This document shows positions 17,510 to 26,894 of a DNA stretch of 64,000 nucleotides, piece by piece. The position numbers were made by a program, and so were the translations under genes. Under the pieces are notes generated by a model. The model was not told where the DNA came from, ran no database searches, and was given only the letters and a program-made list of their open reading frames with translations. Within the stretch, counting starts at the first letter, position 1. Each line of letters opens with the position of its first letter. Source of the DNA: Candidatus Bathyarchaeota archaeon (GTDB lineage: Archaea > Thermoproteota > Bathyarchaeia > 40CM-2-53-6 > JALHTG01); NCBI GenBank assembly GCA_022865705.1, contig JALHTG010000011.1:104158-168157 (forward strand), given 5' to 3'.

Positions 17510-19480
17510 CTATAGGTACTTCTTAAACCAGTTGACTATGTAGTTGTGCCTCTCTATTCTGTGCCTGGGTTTTCCGCTTCGTGAAAGCTCATGGTTCTCT
17601 CCAGGGAATCTGACCATCATCGTTTCCTTGCGCAACTTCTTCAAGGCAACGAAAAGCTGTTCTCCTTGCTCGATCGGACAGCGATAGTCCTCCTCTGAAT
17701 GGATTATTAGAAGAGGTGTCTTGACATTCTTGGCATATGTTATCGGCGAATTCTCAACATAGTGCGTAAGATTCTCCCAAGGCACACCCCCGACCTCCTC
17801 CTCAGCGAAATAGTAGCCGATGTCGCTGCTTCCGAAGAAACTGTACCAATTACTTATTGATCGCTGCGTTACTGCCGCCTTGAATCGGTCAGTGTGTCCA
17901 ACTATCCAGTTCGTCATGTACCCACCATATGATCCACCTGTGACTCCAAGTCTATGTTCGTCGGCAATGCCAGATTTGACAACATGGTCTACCGCTTCCA
18001 TGATGTCTTTGTAGTCTCGATTACCGTAGTTCTTGGGTATGGTTGCAGCGAACTCTTCGCCGTAACCCGTGCTTCCTCTGGGATTGGTGAAGACTACCGC
18101 AAACCCAGCAGCGACGAGCAACTGAAACTCCAGCATGAAACAGTAGCCATACGCAGTTCTCGGTCCTCCGTGAATCTCCACGACCGCTGGAACGGGGCCG
18201 CTCTTACTGCGCTGAGGCTTCATCACCCAGCCCTCAACCTCGACCCCGTCACTGGCCTTGAAGGAGAACTTCTCAGGAGCAGACAGCTCAAGTTCCGAGA
18301 GAAAACCATCATTGAAACTCGTAACCTTCCTTTCTCCCTCATCATTTTTCACACATAGTTCGGCAAGACTCAGAGCGTCCATTGAGGTGTAGGCCAGTGT
18401 CTTTCCGTCTCTTGACAGGCTGAAGCCTTCGACGCTTCTGTCCCCTTTGGTAACCTGTTCGACTGCGCCGGCTTCAGTGTTAACCTTGTAGATATTGCAC
18501 GCACCTCCGTAGGTGGCCAGGAAGTGCAGCCATTTCCCATCAGCATCCCATACCGGGCTGGGATCCGGCGAATTCATTCGGGAGTCTGAGCCCAGATGGT
18601 TTCCAACACCTCTGTCAAACTTCTTCGTAAGCTCAGCCAATGGTCCGCCATTGGAGGTGACCGTCCAAATCCCTGTGTTTGTTGCCAGCCTTCTGCGAAG
18701 GTTATGTCCCCTATACGCTATCTTCTTCCCGTCTGGAGACCAGCTTAATGCTTGCATGGGGCCTTGGCTTTCCGTGATCTTGTTCGGCTTTCCTCCTGTC
18801 GCAGGCATTACAAAGATGTCTCTCACAAGCGTGTAGTCGGCTTCCTCAGTCATGTTGGCTATGAAGGCCGCCTTGCTTCCGTCCTTCGATATCGCGTAGC
18901 TTTCGACGTCAAACTCTCCGCTCGTCAGCTGAGTTGGTTTTCCTCCGTTTCGCTTGATAGAATATAGATGTGTTCTCTTGTCGTGGAAGTATCCTTCACC
19001 GTTGAGCCTGTACACGATCCGCCTGATGACCTTGACGTCGCTCTCGTCTTTCTCTCTCTTCTTCATGTCAGAGAGAAATAGGATTCTTCGGCCGTCTGGA
19101 GTCCATTTCGGACCGTTGATCTTTCCCTCCGTCTTGCCTTTCTCCAGTTCCAGAATGGTTCTGGCCTCTCCGCCGTCAGCAGGCATGATCATCAATCGGG
19201 TGTAGCTCTTCTCCTCGATCTTTCTCGACGACACAAACAATATGGTCTTCCCATCGGGGGACCATCTGGGGCTTGTGTTTCTTCCTTCTCTGAAAGTCAG
19301 TTGGCGGACTTTTCCTCTATGGAACCTCCAAATATCGCTCTTGTAGTCCCCATTCTTTCCCTCATCTACGGCCTGAGTCACAACAAAGAGCACACTCTTA
19401 CCATCAGGCGAGATTTGCGGATCTGTGACAAACTTGAGTTCTTTGATATCTTCAGCAACCGGAAGTTTCTTCTTAGCCAT
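17510..19480 (-). CDS. S9 family peptidase (acylaminoacyl peptidase-like)
   Basis: 656 residues. The N-terminal ~390 form a WD40-like/PD40 beta-propeller (repeated SPDGK motifs: DGKSVLFV, SPRWSPDGKTILF). The C-terminal alpha/beta-hydrolase domain has the nucleophile Ser in GGSYGGYM near residue 510, Asp in SEEDYRCP near 598 and His in GENHELSR near 630. It is an intracellular serine oligopeptidase; removal of acylated N-terminal residues is the activity of the closest known relatives. A TATA-like CTAAAAGTATT precedes the start. Confidence 0.95.
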   Translation of the reverse strand: MAKKKLPVAEDIKELKFVTDPQISPDGKSVLFVVTQAVDEGKNGDYKSDIWRFHRGKVRQLTFREGRNTSPRWSPDGKTILFVSSRKIEEKSYTRLMIMPADGGEARTILELEKGKTEGKINGPKWTPDGRRILFLSDMKKREKDESDVKVIRRIVYRLNGEGYFHDKRTHLYSIKRNGGKPTQLTSGEFDVESYAISKDGSKAAFIANMTEEADYTLVRDIFVMPATGGKPNKITESQGPMQALSWSPDGKKIAYRGHNLRRRLATNTGIWTVTSNGGPLAELTKKFDRGVGNHLGSDSRMNSPDPSPVWDADGKWLHFLATYGGACNIYKVNTEAGAVEQVTKGDRSVEGFSLSRDGKTLAYTSMDALSLAELCVKNDEGERKVTSFNDGFLSELELSAPEKFSFKASDGVEVEGWVMKPQRSKSGPVPAVVEIHGGPRTAYGYCFMLEFQLLVAAGFAVVFTNPRGSTGYGEEFAATIPKNYGNRDYKDIMEAVDHVVKSGIADEHRLGVTGGSYGGYMTNWIVGHTDRFKAAVTQRSISNWYSFFGSSDIGYYFAEEEVGGVPWENLTHYVENSPITYAKNVKTPLLIIHSEEDYRCPIEQGEQLFVALKKLRKETMMVRFPGENHELSRSGKPRHRIERHNYIVNWFKKYL

Positions 19481-19578
19481 CCTCTGAACCCGGCATGGTA
19501 CTGTGCAGGGAATACTTTTAGATCTTAGCTAAGCCGACTTAACCCACACGCCTCAGAACCAATGGTCGAACCTGAGCC

Positions 19579-20136
19579 GTGGTGAGAGATCTGTCACCGA
19601 CAAAACCAACTATTCTGGAGAACAACGGTATGAGAAAGGCAACCGCTCAGGAACTGCTCAAACTCAGAGGCGTGGCAGACTACCAGCTTGGCAGAGGAAC
19701 AGGCGAAGTCCTTTTCAAGAGAAATACGATGGTTGTTCATTCTCCGCGAACAGGTAGAATCAGACATCTGTATCGTGAGGGCAGACTCCTTGCAACCCTG
19801 CGGGCAAATGATGGAATGCTCGCCTTGTCTACCGATGGTGCCAGACTACTATTGAAGAGCAGACGCTTCAAGAACCTTGTTACGATTCAAACAGACGTCT
19901 CAGACTTCATCAGACATGGAAGAAACGTCTTCGCCAAACATGTCAAACAAGCAAGTTCCACCATCCGCCCTGAAGACGAAGTCATAGTCATCAACGAGGA
20001 AAATGAGCTGCTGGCGACTGGAAGAGCCTTCCTCAGCGGAGAGGAGATGCTTTCCTTCAGGCGTGGAGTAGCTGTCAAGGTTAGACACGGAAGCTCTCGA
20101 TCCTGGCCTTGTCAGAACAACGAATCGAAACCGTGA
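19579..20136 (+). CDS. PUA-domain RNA-binding protein
   Basis: About 185 residues. The C-terminal ~85 residues (PEDEVIVINEENELLATGRAFLSGEEM then RRGVAVKVRH) are a PUA domain, the RNA-binding module of archaeosine and pseudouridine synthases. The N-terminal half resembles the pre-PUA domain found in archaeosine transglycosylase (TGT) or ArcS-type proteins (AQELLKLRGVADYQLGRG, HSPRTGRIRHLY). A role in tRNA or rRNA modification is inferred. It begins a plus-strand run of information-processing genes. Confidence 0.8.
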   Translation: MVRDLSPTKPTILENNGMRKATAQELLKLRGVADYQLGRGTGEVLFKRNTMVVHSPRTGRIRHLYREGRLLATLRANDGMLALSTDGARLLLKSRRFKNLVTIQTDVSDFIRHGRNVFAKHVKQASSTIRPEDEVIVINEENELLATGRAFLSGEEMLSFRRGVAVKVRHGSSRSWPCQNNESKP

Positions 20137-20168
20137 AATCGTGATCGTATGGCCATACCTGTTCAAAG

Positions 20169-21068
20169 GTGATAGTGGTGAAGTTGCGCACGAACGTCGA
20201 CAAGCTTGTTCGAATGTCAGTTATGGGTGAGGTCGTAAGTCCCATAGTCTCCAGAGCAGCATACAAGGTGACAGCTGACGGAAGGCCCGTAGTACTCCCT
20301 GGAGTAGGTGGGATCACGTACAATGTTAGAGTAGGTGATCTAGCGTCAGGATGGGAGGCAGATCACGTTGAGCCTGGAGTCAGCATTGAGAACAAGGAGG
20401 AAGACAAACGCTTTCCAGAAGGACCAAACGCGGCTCTGAACATCTTGACATGTGTGGGCAACGAGGCGATTGTTGCCTCTGGAGACGCGAAAGGAGCAAA
20501 AGGAACTGTCACTGGCAAACATGGGGGGATCGAGCACGTTCTCACCGATTTTCAGCCAGAGGCCATGGAAAAGCTGATGCTGCAAGACAAGATATTGATC
20601 AAGGCTTTCGGCGTCGGATTCAAGCTGCTCGACCTTCCTGAAGTGAAGGTTATGAACACTGATCCAAGATTGCTCGAGGCAATGGACCCAAAGATTGTTG
20701 ATGGCAAACTTGAGGTTCCCGTGACACACAAAGCACCGGCCGTCGCTATGGGATCAGGTTTGGGAGCAAGTCAGGTGTACTCAGGAGACTATGACATTAC
20801 GCTGTTCAATGATGCTACAAAGAAGAAGTATGGTCTGGAGGACTTAAGGTTGGGAGATCTCGTGGCAATATTGGACGCAGATCATAGTTTCGGCAGAATA
20901 TACAAAGAAGGTGCCGTGTCCGTAGGCATAGTCGTGCATAGTGATTGTGTCATAGCGGGGCATGGGCCAGGAGTCACAACTCTCCTTACTTCAAGTAAAG
21001 GAGCGATAACGCCCAGAATCGATCCGAAAGCCAACATCGCCAGGTTGTTGCAATTGAGAAAGCTCTAG
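20169..21068 (+). CDS. DUF4438 family protein
   Basis: 299 residues matching DUF4438: PGVGGITYNVRVGDLASGWEADHVEPGVS near the N-terminus, then GNEAIVASGDAKGAKG and a C-terminal VHSDCVIAGHGPGVTTLLTS. Known in archaea and Thermotogales; biochemical role not established. The fold of solved members is beta-rich with a possible ligand pocket. It starts at GTG 20169, 32 nt after the PUA gene, suggesting co-transcription. Confidence 0.85.
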   Translation: MIVVKLRTNVDKLVRMSVMGEVVSPIVSRAAYKVTADGRPVVLPGVGGITYNVRVGDLASGWEADHVEPGVSIENKEEDKRFPEGPNAALNILTCVGNEAIVASGDAKGAKGTVTGKHGGIEHVLTDFQPEAMEKLMLQDKILIKAFGVGFKLLDLPEVKVMNTDPRLLEAMDPKIVDGKLEVPVTHKAPAVAMGSGLGASQVYSGDYDITLFNDATKKKYGLEDLRLGDLVAILDADHSFGRIYKEGAVSVGIVVHSDCVIAGHGPGVTTLLTSSKGAITPRIDPKANIARLLQLRKL

Positions 21069-21103
21069 AAATGCGACAGAAGAGAGTTCTCCGATAGCGG
21101 CAG

Positions 21104-21616
21104 GTGAGAGAATTGAGCTGCGACGTATGTGGAGAAGAGATACTAGGAAAGCCTCTGAAGGTCATCATCGAGGGAGCAATACTAGTCGCATGCCCGCGAT
21201 GCGCAAGACTCGGAAAGCCGTATGTCGAACCTCCCCGGCCGCGCTTTTCTCGACCGCCCCCTATGACCCGTCATCTGCCACGGCCAACTCGTGCTGCTTC
21301 ACGCGAGTCTTTTGATGAACTTGAAGTCGTTGAGGACTATGCCGCCAGAATCCGCAAAGCAAGAGAAAAAATTGGACTTACCCAGGAGGATTTGGCCACT
21401 AGGGTGAAAGAGAAGCTTTCAATCATTCAGAAGATAGAGTCCAAAAAGATGACCCCTGACCTGAAGCTTTCCCGAGAGCTCGAACATTCACTCAGGATTG
21501 AACTTCTCGCTCCAAGAGTAGAGGCCCCTGTGGCAACGAGTCCGACCACAGCTCCAAACGTCACTCTGGGCGATATTGTCAAAGTAAAACGCAAAGACCA
21601 GAAAGACACTGGCTGA
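21104..21616 (+). CDS. Multiprotein bridging factor 1 homologue (aMBF1)
   Basis: 170 residues. An N-terminal zinc ribbon (CDVCGEEI...CPRCARLG) is joined by a Pro/Arg-rich linker to a C-terminal XRE-type helix-turn-helix (YAARIRKAREKIGLTQEDLA, then KLSIIQKIESKKMTPDLKL). This is the archaeal MBF1 arrangement; aMBF1 contacts the small ribosomal subunit and may link translation and transcription. It is in a run with aTrm56 and TFE. Confidence 0.93.
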   Translation: MRELSCDVCGEEILGKPLKVIIEGAILVACPRCARLGKPYVEPPRPRFSRPPPMTRHLPRPTRAASRESFDELEVVEDYAARIRKAREKIGLTQEDLATRVKEKLSIIQKIESKKMTPDLKLSRELEHSLRIELLAPRVEAPVATSPTTAPNVTLGDIVKVKRKDQKDTG

Positions 21617-21629
21617 AGCGGTTTCAAGC

Positions 21630-22172
21630 TTGAAAGTGATTGTGCTGAGGTGGGGGCATCGGCCGAGAGATCTTCGAGTGACCACACATGTCGCCCTAAC
21701 CGCTCGCGCGTTTGGAGCTTCAGGCTTCGTTCTTGCAGATGTTGAAGACAAAAGCATCAAGGAAAAAGTTGAGAAAGTGGTAGCTGACTGGGGCGGCCCC
21801 TTCACATTTGAAATGGGGAGTTCCTGCAAGAAGACTGTGGCCGAATGGAAGAAGAACGGAGGCATAGTAGTTCACCTTACCATGTACGGTCAGAAAATCG
21901 ATGACAAGGATGTAATGTCGCAGATCAGCTCCTCACAGCGTGACATCATGATTATTGTTGGGAGCCAGAAGGTTCCTGGAGAATTCTTCTCGGAAGAGTT
22001 CTCTGACTACAACATCTCAATCGGAGCACAACCGCACTCTGAGGTGGCGGCACTCGCGATTTTCCTAGATAGGCTATTCAAAGGAAGTGAACTGTCGAAA
22101 GAGTTCGAACAGGCACGAATCAAGGTCATTCCGTCGCAAAGGGAAAAGCGCCTCACCAGAATAGAATCCTAG
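21630..22172 (+). CDS. tRNA (cytidine56-2'-O)-methyltransferase aTrm56
   Basis: 180 residues of a SPOUT-class methyltransferase. The N-terminal VLRWGHRPRDLRVTTHVALTAR signature and IIVGSQKVPGEFF plus YNISIGAQPHSEVAALAIFLDR (the trefoil-knot SAM site) are diagnostic of archaeal aTrm56, which methylates C56 in the T-loop of tRNAs. It starts with TTG 13 nt after MBF1 and is likely in the same transcript. Confidence 0.95.
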   Translation: MKVIVLRWGHRPRDLRVTTHVALTARAFGASGFVLADVEDKSIKEKVEKVVADWGGPFTFEMGSSCKKTVAEWKKNGGIVVHLTMYGQKIDDKDVMSQISSSQRDIMIIVGSQKVPGEFFSEEFSDYNISIGAQPHSEVAALAIFLDRLFKGSELSKEFEQARIKVIPSQREKRLTRIES

Positions 22173-22287
22173 CGAAGACTCCCATTCCAGCTCCAACTGT
22201 TTGCCAGTGTAAAGGCATTAATCTTCGGGCCGCCATATCTTATTTGAAAAGCGCTTTCAGTTGGGTGTTTGGTCAACATTGGCTTTA

Positions 22288-22785
22288 ATGGATGAAGAAC
22301 TCATAAAAGTGGCACGCTTCTTCGGCGGCGACGATGCAGTAAAGGTTGTTGAAGTCTTACAAAGGATGAAAGAGGTCACTGATGAAATCATTACGACGGA
22401 GACAGGCATCCGACTGAACACTATTAGAAAAATCCTGTACAAGCTCTATGATCATGCCCTGGTTTCTTCAACGAGAGTTCGAAACGAAACGACTGGTTGG
22501 TACACGTTCTATTGGCGGCTTCAACCGGACCAACTCGATGCTTTCATACGGAGTCGCAAGAGAAGGACCCTTGAGAAACTGAAGTCGCGAATGGAACATG
22601 AACGCTCCCATAGCTTCTTCATATGTGAGAAATGCTCAGACGTTCGGTTGACGTTTGAAGACGGTATGGAGACAGCATTCCGTTGCCCGAAGTGCGGAGG
22701 CCACCTAACAGGTGTCGAGAATTCAAAGATCATTGAGAAGCTCTCCGACTTGATCAAGAAGCTTGAGGATGAACTCCGTGAGTAA
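22288..22785 (+). CDS. tfe: Transcription initiation factor E alpha (TFE)
   Basis: About 165 residues. An extended winged helix (KVVEVLQRMKEVTDEIITTETG...NTIRKILYKLYDHAL) is followed by a C-terminal zinc ribbon (CEKC...CPKCGG). TFE stabilises promoter opening by RNA polymerase with TBP and TFB. I chose the ATG at 22288; a TTG nine codons upstream is also in frame. The pairing with aTrm56 is a conserved archaeal arrangement. Confidence 0.95.
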   Translation: MDEELIKVARFFGGDDAVKVVEVLQRMKEVTDEIITTETGIRLNTIRKILYKLYDHALVSSTRVRNETTGWYTFYWRLQPDQLDAFIRSRKRRTLEKLKSRMEHERSHSFFICEKCSDVRLTFEDGMETAFRCPKCGGHLTGVENSKIIEKLSDLIKKLEDELRE

Positions 22786-23362
22786 TCTCCCTTCAAGAAC
22801 GGAGGCCTTGAACACACTCAGAGAAATCGGATGTTCCGAGAGCGTCATCAATCACAGTCTCCTAGTCACGAAAATCGCCATGGAGATCGCCTCTTCCATC
22901 AGTCGTAGACGCAGTGTGAATCTTCATCTAGTGGAGATTGGAGGGCTTCTCCACGATATCGGCAGATCAACAACCCACGGAGTTAGACACGGACTGGTTG
23001 GATCCGAGATTCTAGAGAAGCTAGACTATCCCCACACGTTGGTTCAACTTGTCAGAAACCACGTGGGAGCAGGTATTCCTCACGAAGAAGCAAAAGCACT
23101 CGGCCTTCGTCCCACTGACTATCTACCAACAACCGTGGAAGAAAAAGTGGTCTGCTATGCAGACAAGCTGGTTAGCGGAAGCAACGGAGTAACGTTTGAG
23201 GAAGCCTTGAAAAGCTTTGAAAACCTCGGTCCGAGACATCCCGCCATTGCTCGCTTTCGAGCTCTTCATCAAGAACTCGTGGAGCTTACAGGAGGAACCA
23301 TTAATGGAACTGGTACTCGCAGAGAAAATCCCTCAGGGAAGAGACGACAAGTTCCTGACTGA
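22769..23362 (+). CDS. HD-domain phosphohydrolase (TIGR00295-like)
   Basis: About 197 residues with the HD-domain metal motif: H in VINHSLLVTKIA, the paired HD in GGLLHDIGRSTTHGVRH, and D in CYADKLVSG. Such proteins hydrolyse phosphoester bonds in nucleotides or RNA; the substrate is unknown. The start overlaps the end of the TFE gene, indicating translational coupling. The ATG at 22769 is a choice among nearby TTG/ATG/GTG codons. Confidence 0.85.
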   Translation: MNSVSNLPSRTEALNTLREIGCSESVINHSLLVTKIAMEIASSISRRRSVNLHLVEIGGLLHDIGRSTTHGVRHGLVGSEILEKLDYPHTLVQLVRNHVGAGIPHEEAKALGLRPTDYLPTTVEEKVVCYADKLVSGSNGVTFEEALKSFENLGPRHPAIARFRALHQELVELTGGTINGTGTRRENPSGKRRQVPD

Positions 23363-24122
23363 ACTGGACAGGAAACTTCGAGAGATTTCTTCCGGACTAG
23401 CCGTCAATTTCGGACCGATCGGGCTAACCAAAAATCGCATGCCGAAACTTCAAGTTTCAGGAGACGATGAAGAGGCGTTCGTAGAGATACTGCGGAGATC
23501 CTTCGGCCTCACCCCAAACAGCAACCAAGACCTACTCGACCAGCCAATACACAAGGGATTCGTCCAAAAACGCGACCAGGAAAACGTTATTCTAATCGAC
23601 ATCGGATTGAGAAATTACCCACAATTCCAAGTGACGCTCAAAGCCGAAAGGTTGAGAGCGCAGCTTTTCGACGGTGCTCGCATTCCCTTGCAGGATATGA
23701 CTACAAAATATGGATTTCTTGAAGACTTCCCGCTCGAGCTACGGGTAATCACATGTGACAGCGCAACTCGAAACATAGAGGTCGAGTTGTCTGATCGACA
23801 AATGGAACAGCTTGAGGAATGGCGACGCCTTCCTCTCGACCGAATCAACATTCAAGATGCCTTAGACTCGGAGATATTGAGCGCTGTCGGAAGAGCAGGG
23901 CTCGAGAGAGACATCGCAGGACTGGAAACTCTCTCTTTTGGTACCCACAGTCTTGTATGCAAACTAGGAACTGACGGCAAGGGCCTTGTGAGAAATTTGG
24001 GTTCTCAGCTGGAGATGGCCAGACTGTTCGTCTTTCATCCCGATTCTGGGAGCAATAGCGAGGCAAGAACGAGTCGTAACGATAGGACTATGAGCAGTCG
24101 CAGACGAAACACCTCTTATTGA
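23304..24122 (+). CDS. DUF2110 family archaeal protein
   Basis: 272 residues from an ATG preceded by GGAGG at 8 nt; it overlaps the HD gene. The sequence (MELVLAEKIPQG, then KRDQENVILIDIGL and a late CKLGTDGKGLVRNLGSQL) matches the archaeal DUF2110 family, function unknown. The last ~30 residues (Ser/Arg/Asn-rich) look unlike the usual tail. Genes of this family commonly sit beside TFE, supporting a transcription- or RNA-related role by association only. Confidence 0.8.
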   Translation: MELVLAEKIPQGRDDKFLTELDRKLREISSGLAVNFGPIGLTKNRMPKLQVSGDDEEAFVEILRRSFGLTPNSNQDLLDQPIHKGFVQKRDQENVILIDIGLRNYPQFQVTLKAERLRAQLFDGARIPLQDMTTKYGFLEDFPLELRVITCDSATRNIEVELSDRQMEQLEEWRRLPLDRINIQDALDSEILSAVGRAGLERDIAGLETLSFGTHSLVCKLGTDGKGLVRNLGSQLEMARLFVFHPDSGSNSEARTSRNDRTMSSRRRNTSY

Positions 24123-24263
24123 AGTTCGCAAAAAAGCTGCTGGCGCACCGCTTCGAGTCAAGAGGAATGCTGAGCCCTCAGATGCACTATTTATATGAGA
24201 TATCTGCGAAGCTACTGAAAAGCAGATTGGCCGATATCCATTCGGTCCGGTATAGGAAAGATC

Positions 24264-25514
24264 TTGGAGAAACAGAGCCACTTGAGCGAAGTTAAGAGTA
24301 GTGACCTCTCTCAATGGCTAGAGTCTCTGATCGCCAAAGATATCAAGCCGATAAGAGAAAGGGCCTCCTATCTTGTCTCAAGATCAACAGATGCTCTCAA
24401 CAACATTCAAAAGACTGCAACAGCCCTTTCAGAAGAAGTCGCCTCTTCCACGAGTGCCGCTGAAACCTCGAAAACTGATATCGCAAAGAACTTCGGAATA
24501 AGAATAGCTGGACTCGTCGATGGAGTAAAAGCTCCCGAATCAATCTCTTACGAGACTCTGACAGAGTTTCTCAACAGCCTTCGGAAATTCCATGCAGAGT
24601 TGATTTATGCGGGATCGATCTGGATAAGAAAGTTGGATCCTCGATACAGGGAAACGATAAGAAAGATGGAATTGAGTCTCAGGGAGATACGCACGTACGG
24701 AAAGATGCTTGAAGAACATCTGGATCGAAAATACCTGACAGTCAGAAAATATGAAACTCTTCTGAGAGACGCAGAGACAATTAAGACAGTCTCGAGAGAA
24801 CTCGCTCGCATTGAAGATGAGATTCTTAGGGTCAAAGACGAAAAGGATAGCACTCGATCCACACGTGAGCAACTGAGTGAAGAGAGGCGGAAACTTGAAT
24901 CATCGCAGAAACTCGCAGAGCTTTCAGCGCTGCAATCAAAAGTGGACCAAGCTCAAGGGGATATCGTGGGTCTGTTCCGTCCACTTGAGAAACCTGTGGA
25001 GAAGCTTCTCAAGCTGTCTGAACGTGAAAAGCAGAGGCTCAATCCGACGGCCGCAGCTAATCTGTCAGACTACGTCACCGACCCGGCAGAAAAGCTGAGC
25101 AGATCGAACATCAACTATCCAGAGCTGGAGTCAGCGCTGAACGGACTTCAATCAATGCTGGAGCGAAATGTCATTGATCTGAAGGATTCCAGAGTACGTG
25201 CAGCTCTGAAAAGCATCTCTCTAATCAAAGACCAAGAACGGCTGGAACAGCTTCGAGAGAAATACCTTGAAGCAACGAGCGTATATCAGAAAGCGTCTCA
25301 ATCAGAAGAGGTACGCTCTCTTCATCTCAAACGTGACGAGATGGACTCGAAGCGAAACGCTACAGAGGAAATGGTTGGAAGACTCGACCGAGCCCTATTC
25401 TCAATTCAAGCCAGGAAAGAGGAACTGTCAAAAAGATTCGCCCAACTCAAAGACGGAATGGAAAAATCCATAAAGGAAGTCACAGGGCAATCCATCCAAA
25501 TCTCCAATCTCTAA
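24264..25514 (+). CDS. Long coiled-coil protein, unknown function
   Basis: 416 residues, predicted helical almost throughout with heptad-like spacing and few hydrophobic clusters outside it (for example EILRVKDEKDSTRSTREQLSEE and ERLEQLREKYLEATS). It resembles the coiled-coil part of SMC/Rad50-type proteins but has no ATPase motifs. Starts with TTG. It is the last gene before tRNA-Val and probably ends the information-processing run. Confidence 0.7.
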   Translation: MEKQSHLSEVKSSDLSQWLESLIAKDIKPIRERASYLVSRSTDALNNIQKTATALSEEVASSTSAAETSKTDIAKNFGIRIAGLVDGVKAPESISYETLTEFLNSLRKFHAELIYAGSIWIRKLDPRYRETIRKMELSLREIRTYGKMLEEHLDRKYLTVRKYETLLRDAETIKTVSRELARIEDEILRVKDEKDSTRSTREQLSEERRKLESSQKLAELSALQSKVDQAQGDIVGLFRPLEKPVEKLLKLSEREKQRLNPTAAANLSDYVTDPAEKLSRSNINYPELESALNGLQSMLERNVIDLKDSRVRAALKSISLIKDQERLEQLREKYLEATSVYQKASQSEEVRSLHLKRDEMDSKRNATEEMVGRLDRALFSIQARKEELSKRFAQLKDGMEKSIKEVTGQSIQISNL

Positions 25515-25608
25515 CCCAAGCGAGTAGAAGAGCAGGCTACCTTAAAGAGAAACTCAGTCAACAGACACAACTGTTATGGCTAAGTTTGAGTGTGATCTAA
25601 CGCGCGCC

Positions 25609-25682
25609 GGGCCGGTAGTTCAGCTGGTTAGAACGTCGGCCTTACACGCCGAAGGTCATCGGTTCAAATCCGATCCGGCCCA
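25609..25682 (+). tRNA. tRNA-Val (anticodon TAC)
   Basis: A full cloverleaf can be drawn: acceptor GGGCCGG pairs with CCGGCCC, D-stem GTTC/GAAC, anticodon stem TCGGC/GCCGA with loop CTTACAC (anticodon TAC, Val), T-stem ATCGG/CCGAT with loop TTCAAAT, discriminator A at 25682. CCA is not encoded. No intron. A GCGCGC motif lies 2 nt upstream. The accessory region starts directly downstream, so this gene is the likely integration target. Confidence 0.96.
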
Positions 25683-25684
25683 CC

Positions 25685-25930
25685 TATCTAGACTCAATCT
25701 GTTCTCATTTAGTTTCGGGTGTTAATACTGGTATTAATACTCTAGACGGGTTCGAGCGAGTTCTTAGAATCGACCTTAACCAGGCGGAGCGCACGGTTCA
25801 AGGTCATCTATACCTGACAAGACACTTCTTGGAGGCGGTCGGCAAAGATCCAAGGCAAGTTTCGACAGAAGAGATTCGGTCCTATTTATCCAAGTTCAGT
25901 AGATCGCAAAGTGGTCTTGAATGCTCATAG
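25685..25930 (+). pseudogene. Integrase remnant: N-terminal core-binding domain next to tRNA
   Basis: The frame is open from the tRNA 3' end to a TAG at 25928. It encodes FERVLRIDLNQAERTVQGHL, then a segment containing FLEAVGKDPRQVSTEEIRSY and ending in LSKFS. This is the SAM-like core-binding domain of tyrosine recombinases. No catalytic domain follows. Overlap of an integrase frame with the tRNA end is typical of SSV-type archaeal integration; this looks like an old, decayed case. No start codon is visible. Confidence 0.6.
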
Positions 25931-25988
25931 TTTGAAGCTCAAATCTTGAATCGCTTGAAAGCACTTGAATGTCTTGAATCGACTTGAA
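25916..25988 (+). repeat. CTTGAA iteron array
   Basis: The hexamer CTTGAA occurs at 25916, 25945, 25954, 25964, 25973 and 25983; the last five are spaced 9 or 10 nt apart, close to one helical turn. Such phased short repeats resemble protein-binding iterons (replication initiator, ParB-like or integrase arm sites). It lies just behind the integrase remnant at the left end of the accessory region. Confidence 0.6.
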
Positions 25989-26183
25989 CGTACTTTTCAG
26001 TCCACGACATACATAGATTTCAGTTTTCAGTTCTGAGCGCTGCAAAGCTTCGAGGACATGCCAGAGCATTCACGGTCCTGCTATACCTGAACCACGTGAA
26101 TAACTATTGCTCAGACGCTTACTCCCACAATTCTACAGGTGTTCAAATCAGCTTTTGGCAGTCACATCGATCTGCACACAATT

Positions 26184-26666
26184 CTATGCCATTGTGCGTA
26201 GTCGCCTGAGTTCCTGCAATTCTTGGAGACCATGTTGAACTTGTTTTCTTTCTTTCACAGTAAGATCCAAAATGTCATAGATGGTTTCGTCTAGCTTTCT
26301 TCTTGCTTTCTCTTCGATTCGGATAGCCTCATCAAGTTTCATTCTAGCTTCGCCTTCGAAAAGTCCTTTAGCACCTTTGCTCTTGGATCGAAGCTTCTCA
26401 AACTCGTCTTCGACATTGAACCGATCCTCTATGGTTTTCACCAGCGATTTGAAAGCTAAACTAACCCTATGTCTCTCATCTTGACGCAATGTTGATGGGT
26501 CTAACACAGGAAGTTGTTTTGCCTCGTAAACCTTCAGGTCTAGAACCCCACCACCGTACGAACGACCATACACCTCTGTTAACATGGCACCTATTGACGA
26601 ATTGAGGTAGGCTAACAAAAACTCTGATTCTGTCCAATCCAGGGTTCTGTTGCGGGATTGCGGCAT
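26184..26666 (-). pseudogene. C-terminal fragment of an N6-adenine DNA methylase
   Basis: 160 residues. The start (FLLAYLNSSIGAMLTEVYGRSYGGGVLDLKV, seen in parts) matches the C-terminal target-recognition region of large N6-adenine DNA methyltransferase/restriction proteins (LNSS and YGGGVLDLK). It is followed by a Lys/Glu-rich helical tail. The methyltransferase domain itself (NPPY motif) is absent upstream, so the gene is a 5'-truncated remnant of a restriction-modification system. Confidence 0.65.
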
Positions 26667-26703
26667 CTAGATATGGTGTTGCATGAGCGTGGCATAGAGC
26701 TGG

Positions 26704-26877
26704 TTAGGATTTTTGGCGCTTCGGGATTGTGAACTCAGCGCCAGTGAGTCTGCCACGATAGAGCCTGAAACTCCTTTTGCATGAATGACAGCGATAGAAC
26801 TCTACAATGAAGTGTCCGAACTTCCATCGTCTTTCAGATTCTTTATTCAGAGACCCACATCTCGGACAACTGACCAA
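26704..26877 (-). CDS. Small zinc-ribbon protein (57 aa)
   Basis: TTG-started frame with CPRCGSL near the N-terminus and YRCHSCKRSFRLYRG in the middle, giving a complete CX2C...CX2C zinc ribbon, then a TIPKR-type tail. Short zinc ribbons of this pattern are common near mobile elements in TACK archaea and probably bind nucleic acid. A TAA stop lies directly before the TTG in frame, so no longer form exists. Confidence 0.55.
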   Translation of the reverse strand: MVSCPRCGSLNKESERRWKFGHFIVEFYRCHSCKRSFRLYRGRLTGAEFTIPKRQKS

Positions 26878-26894
26878 TGTTTAGTCACGCACTC

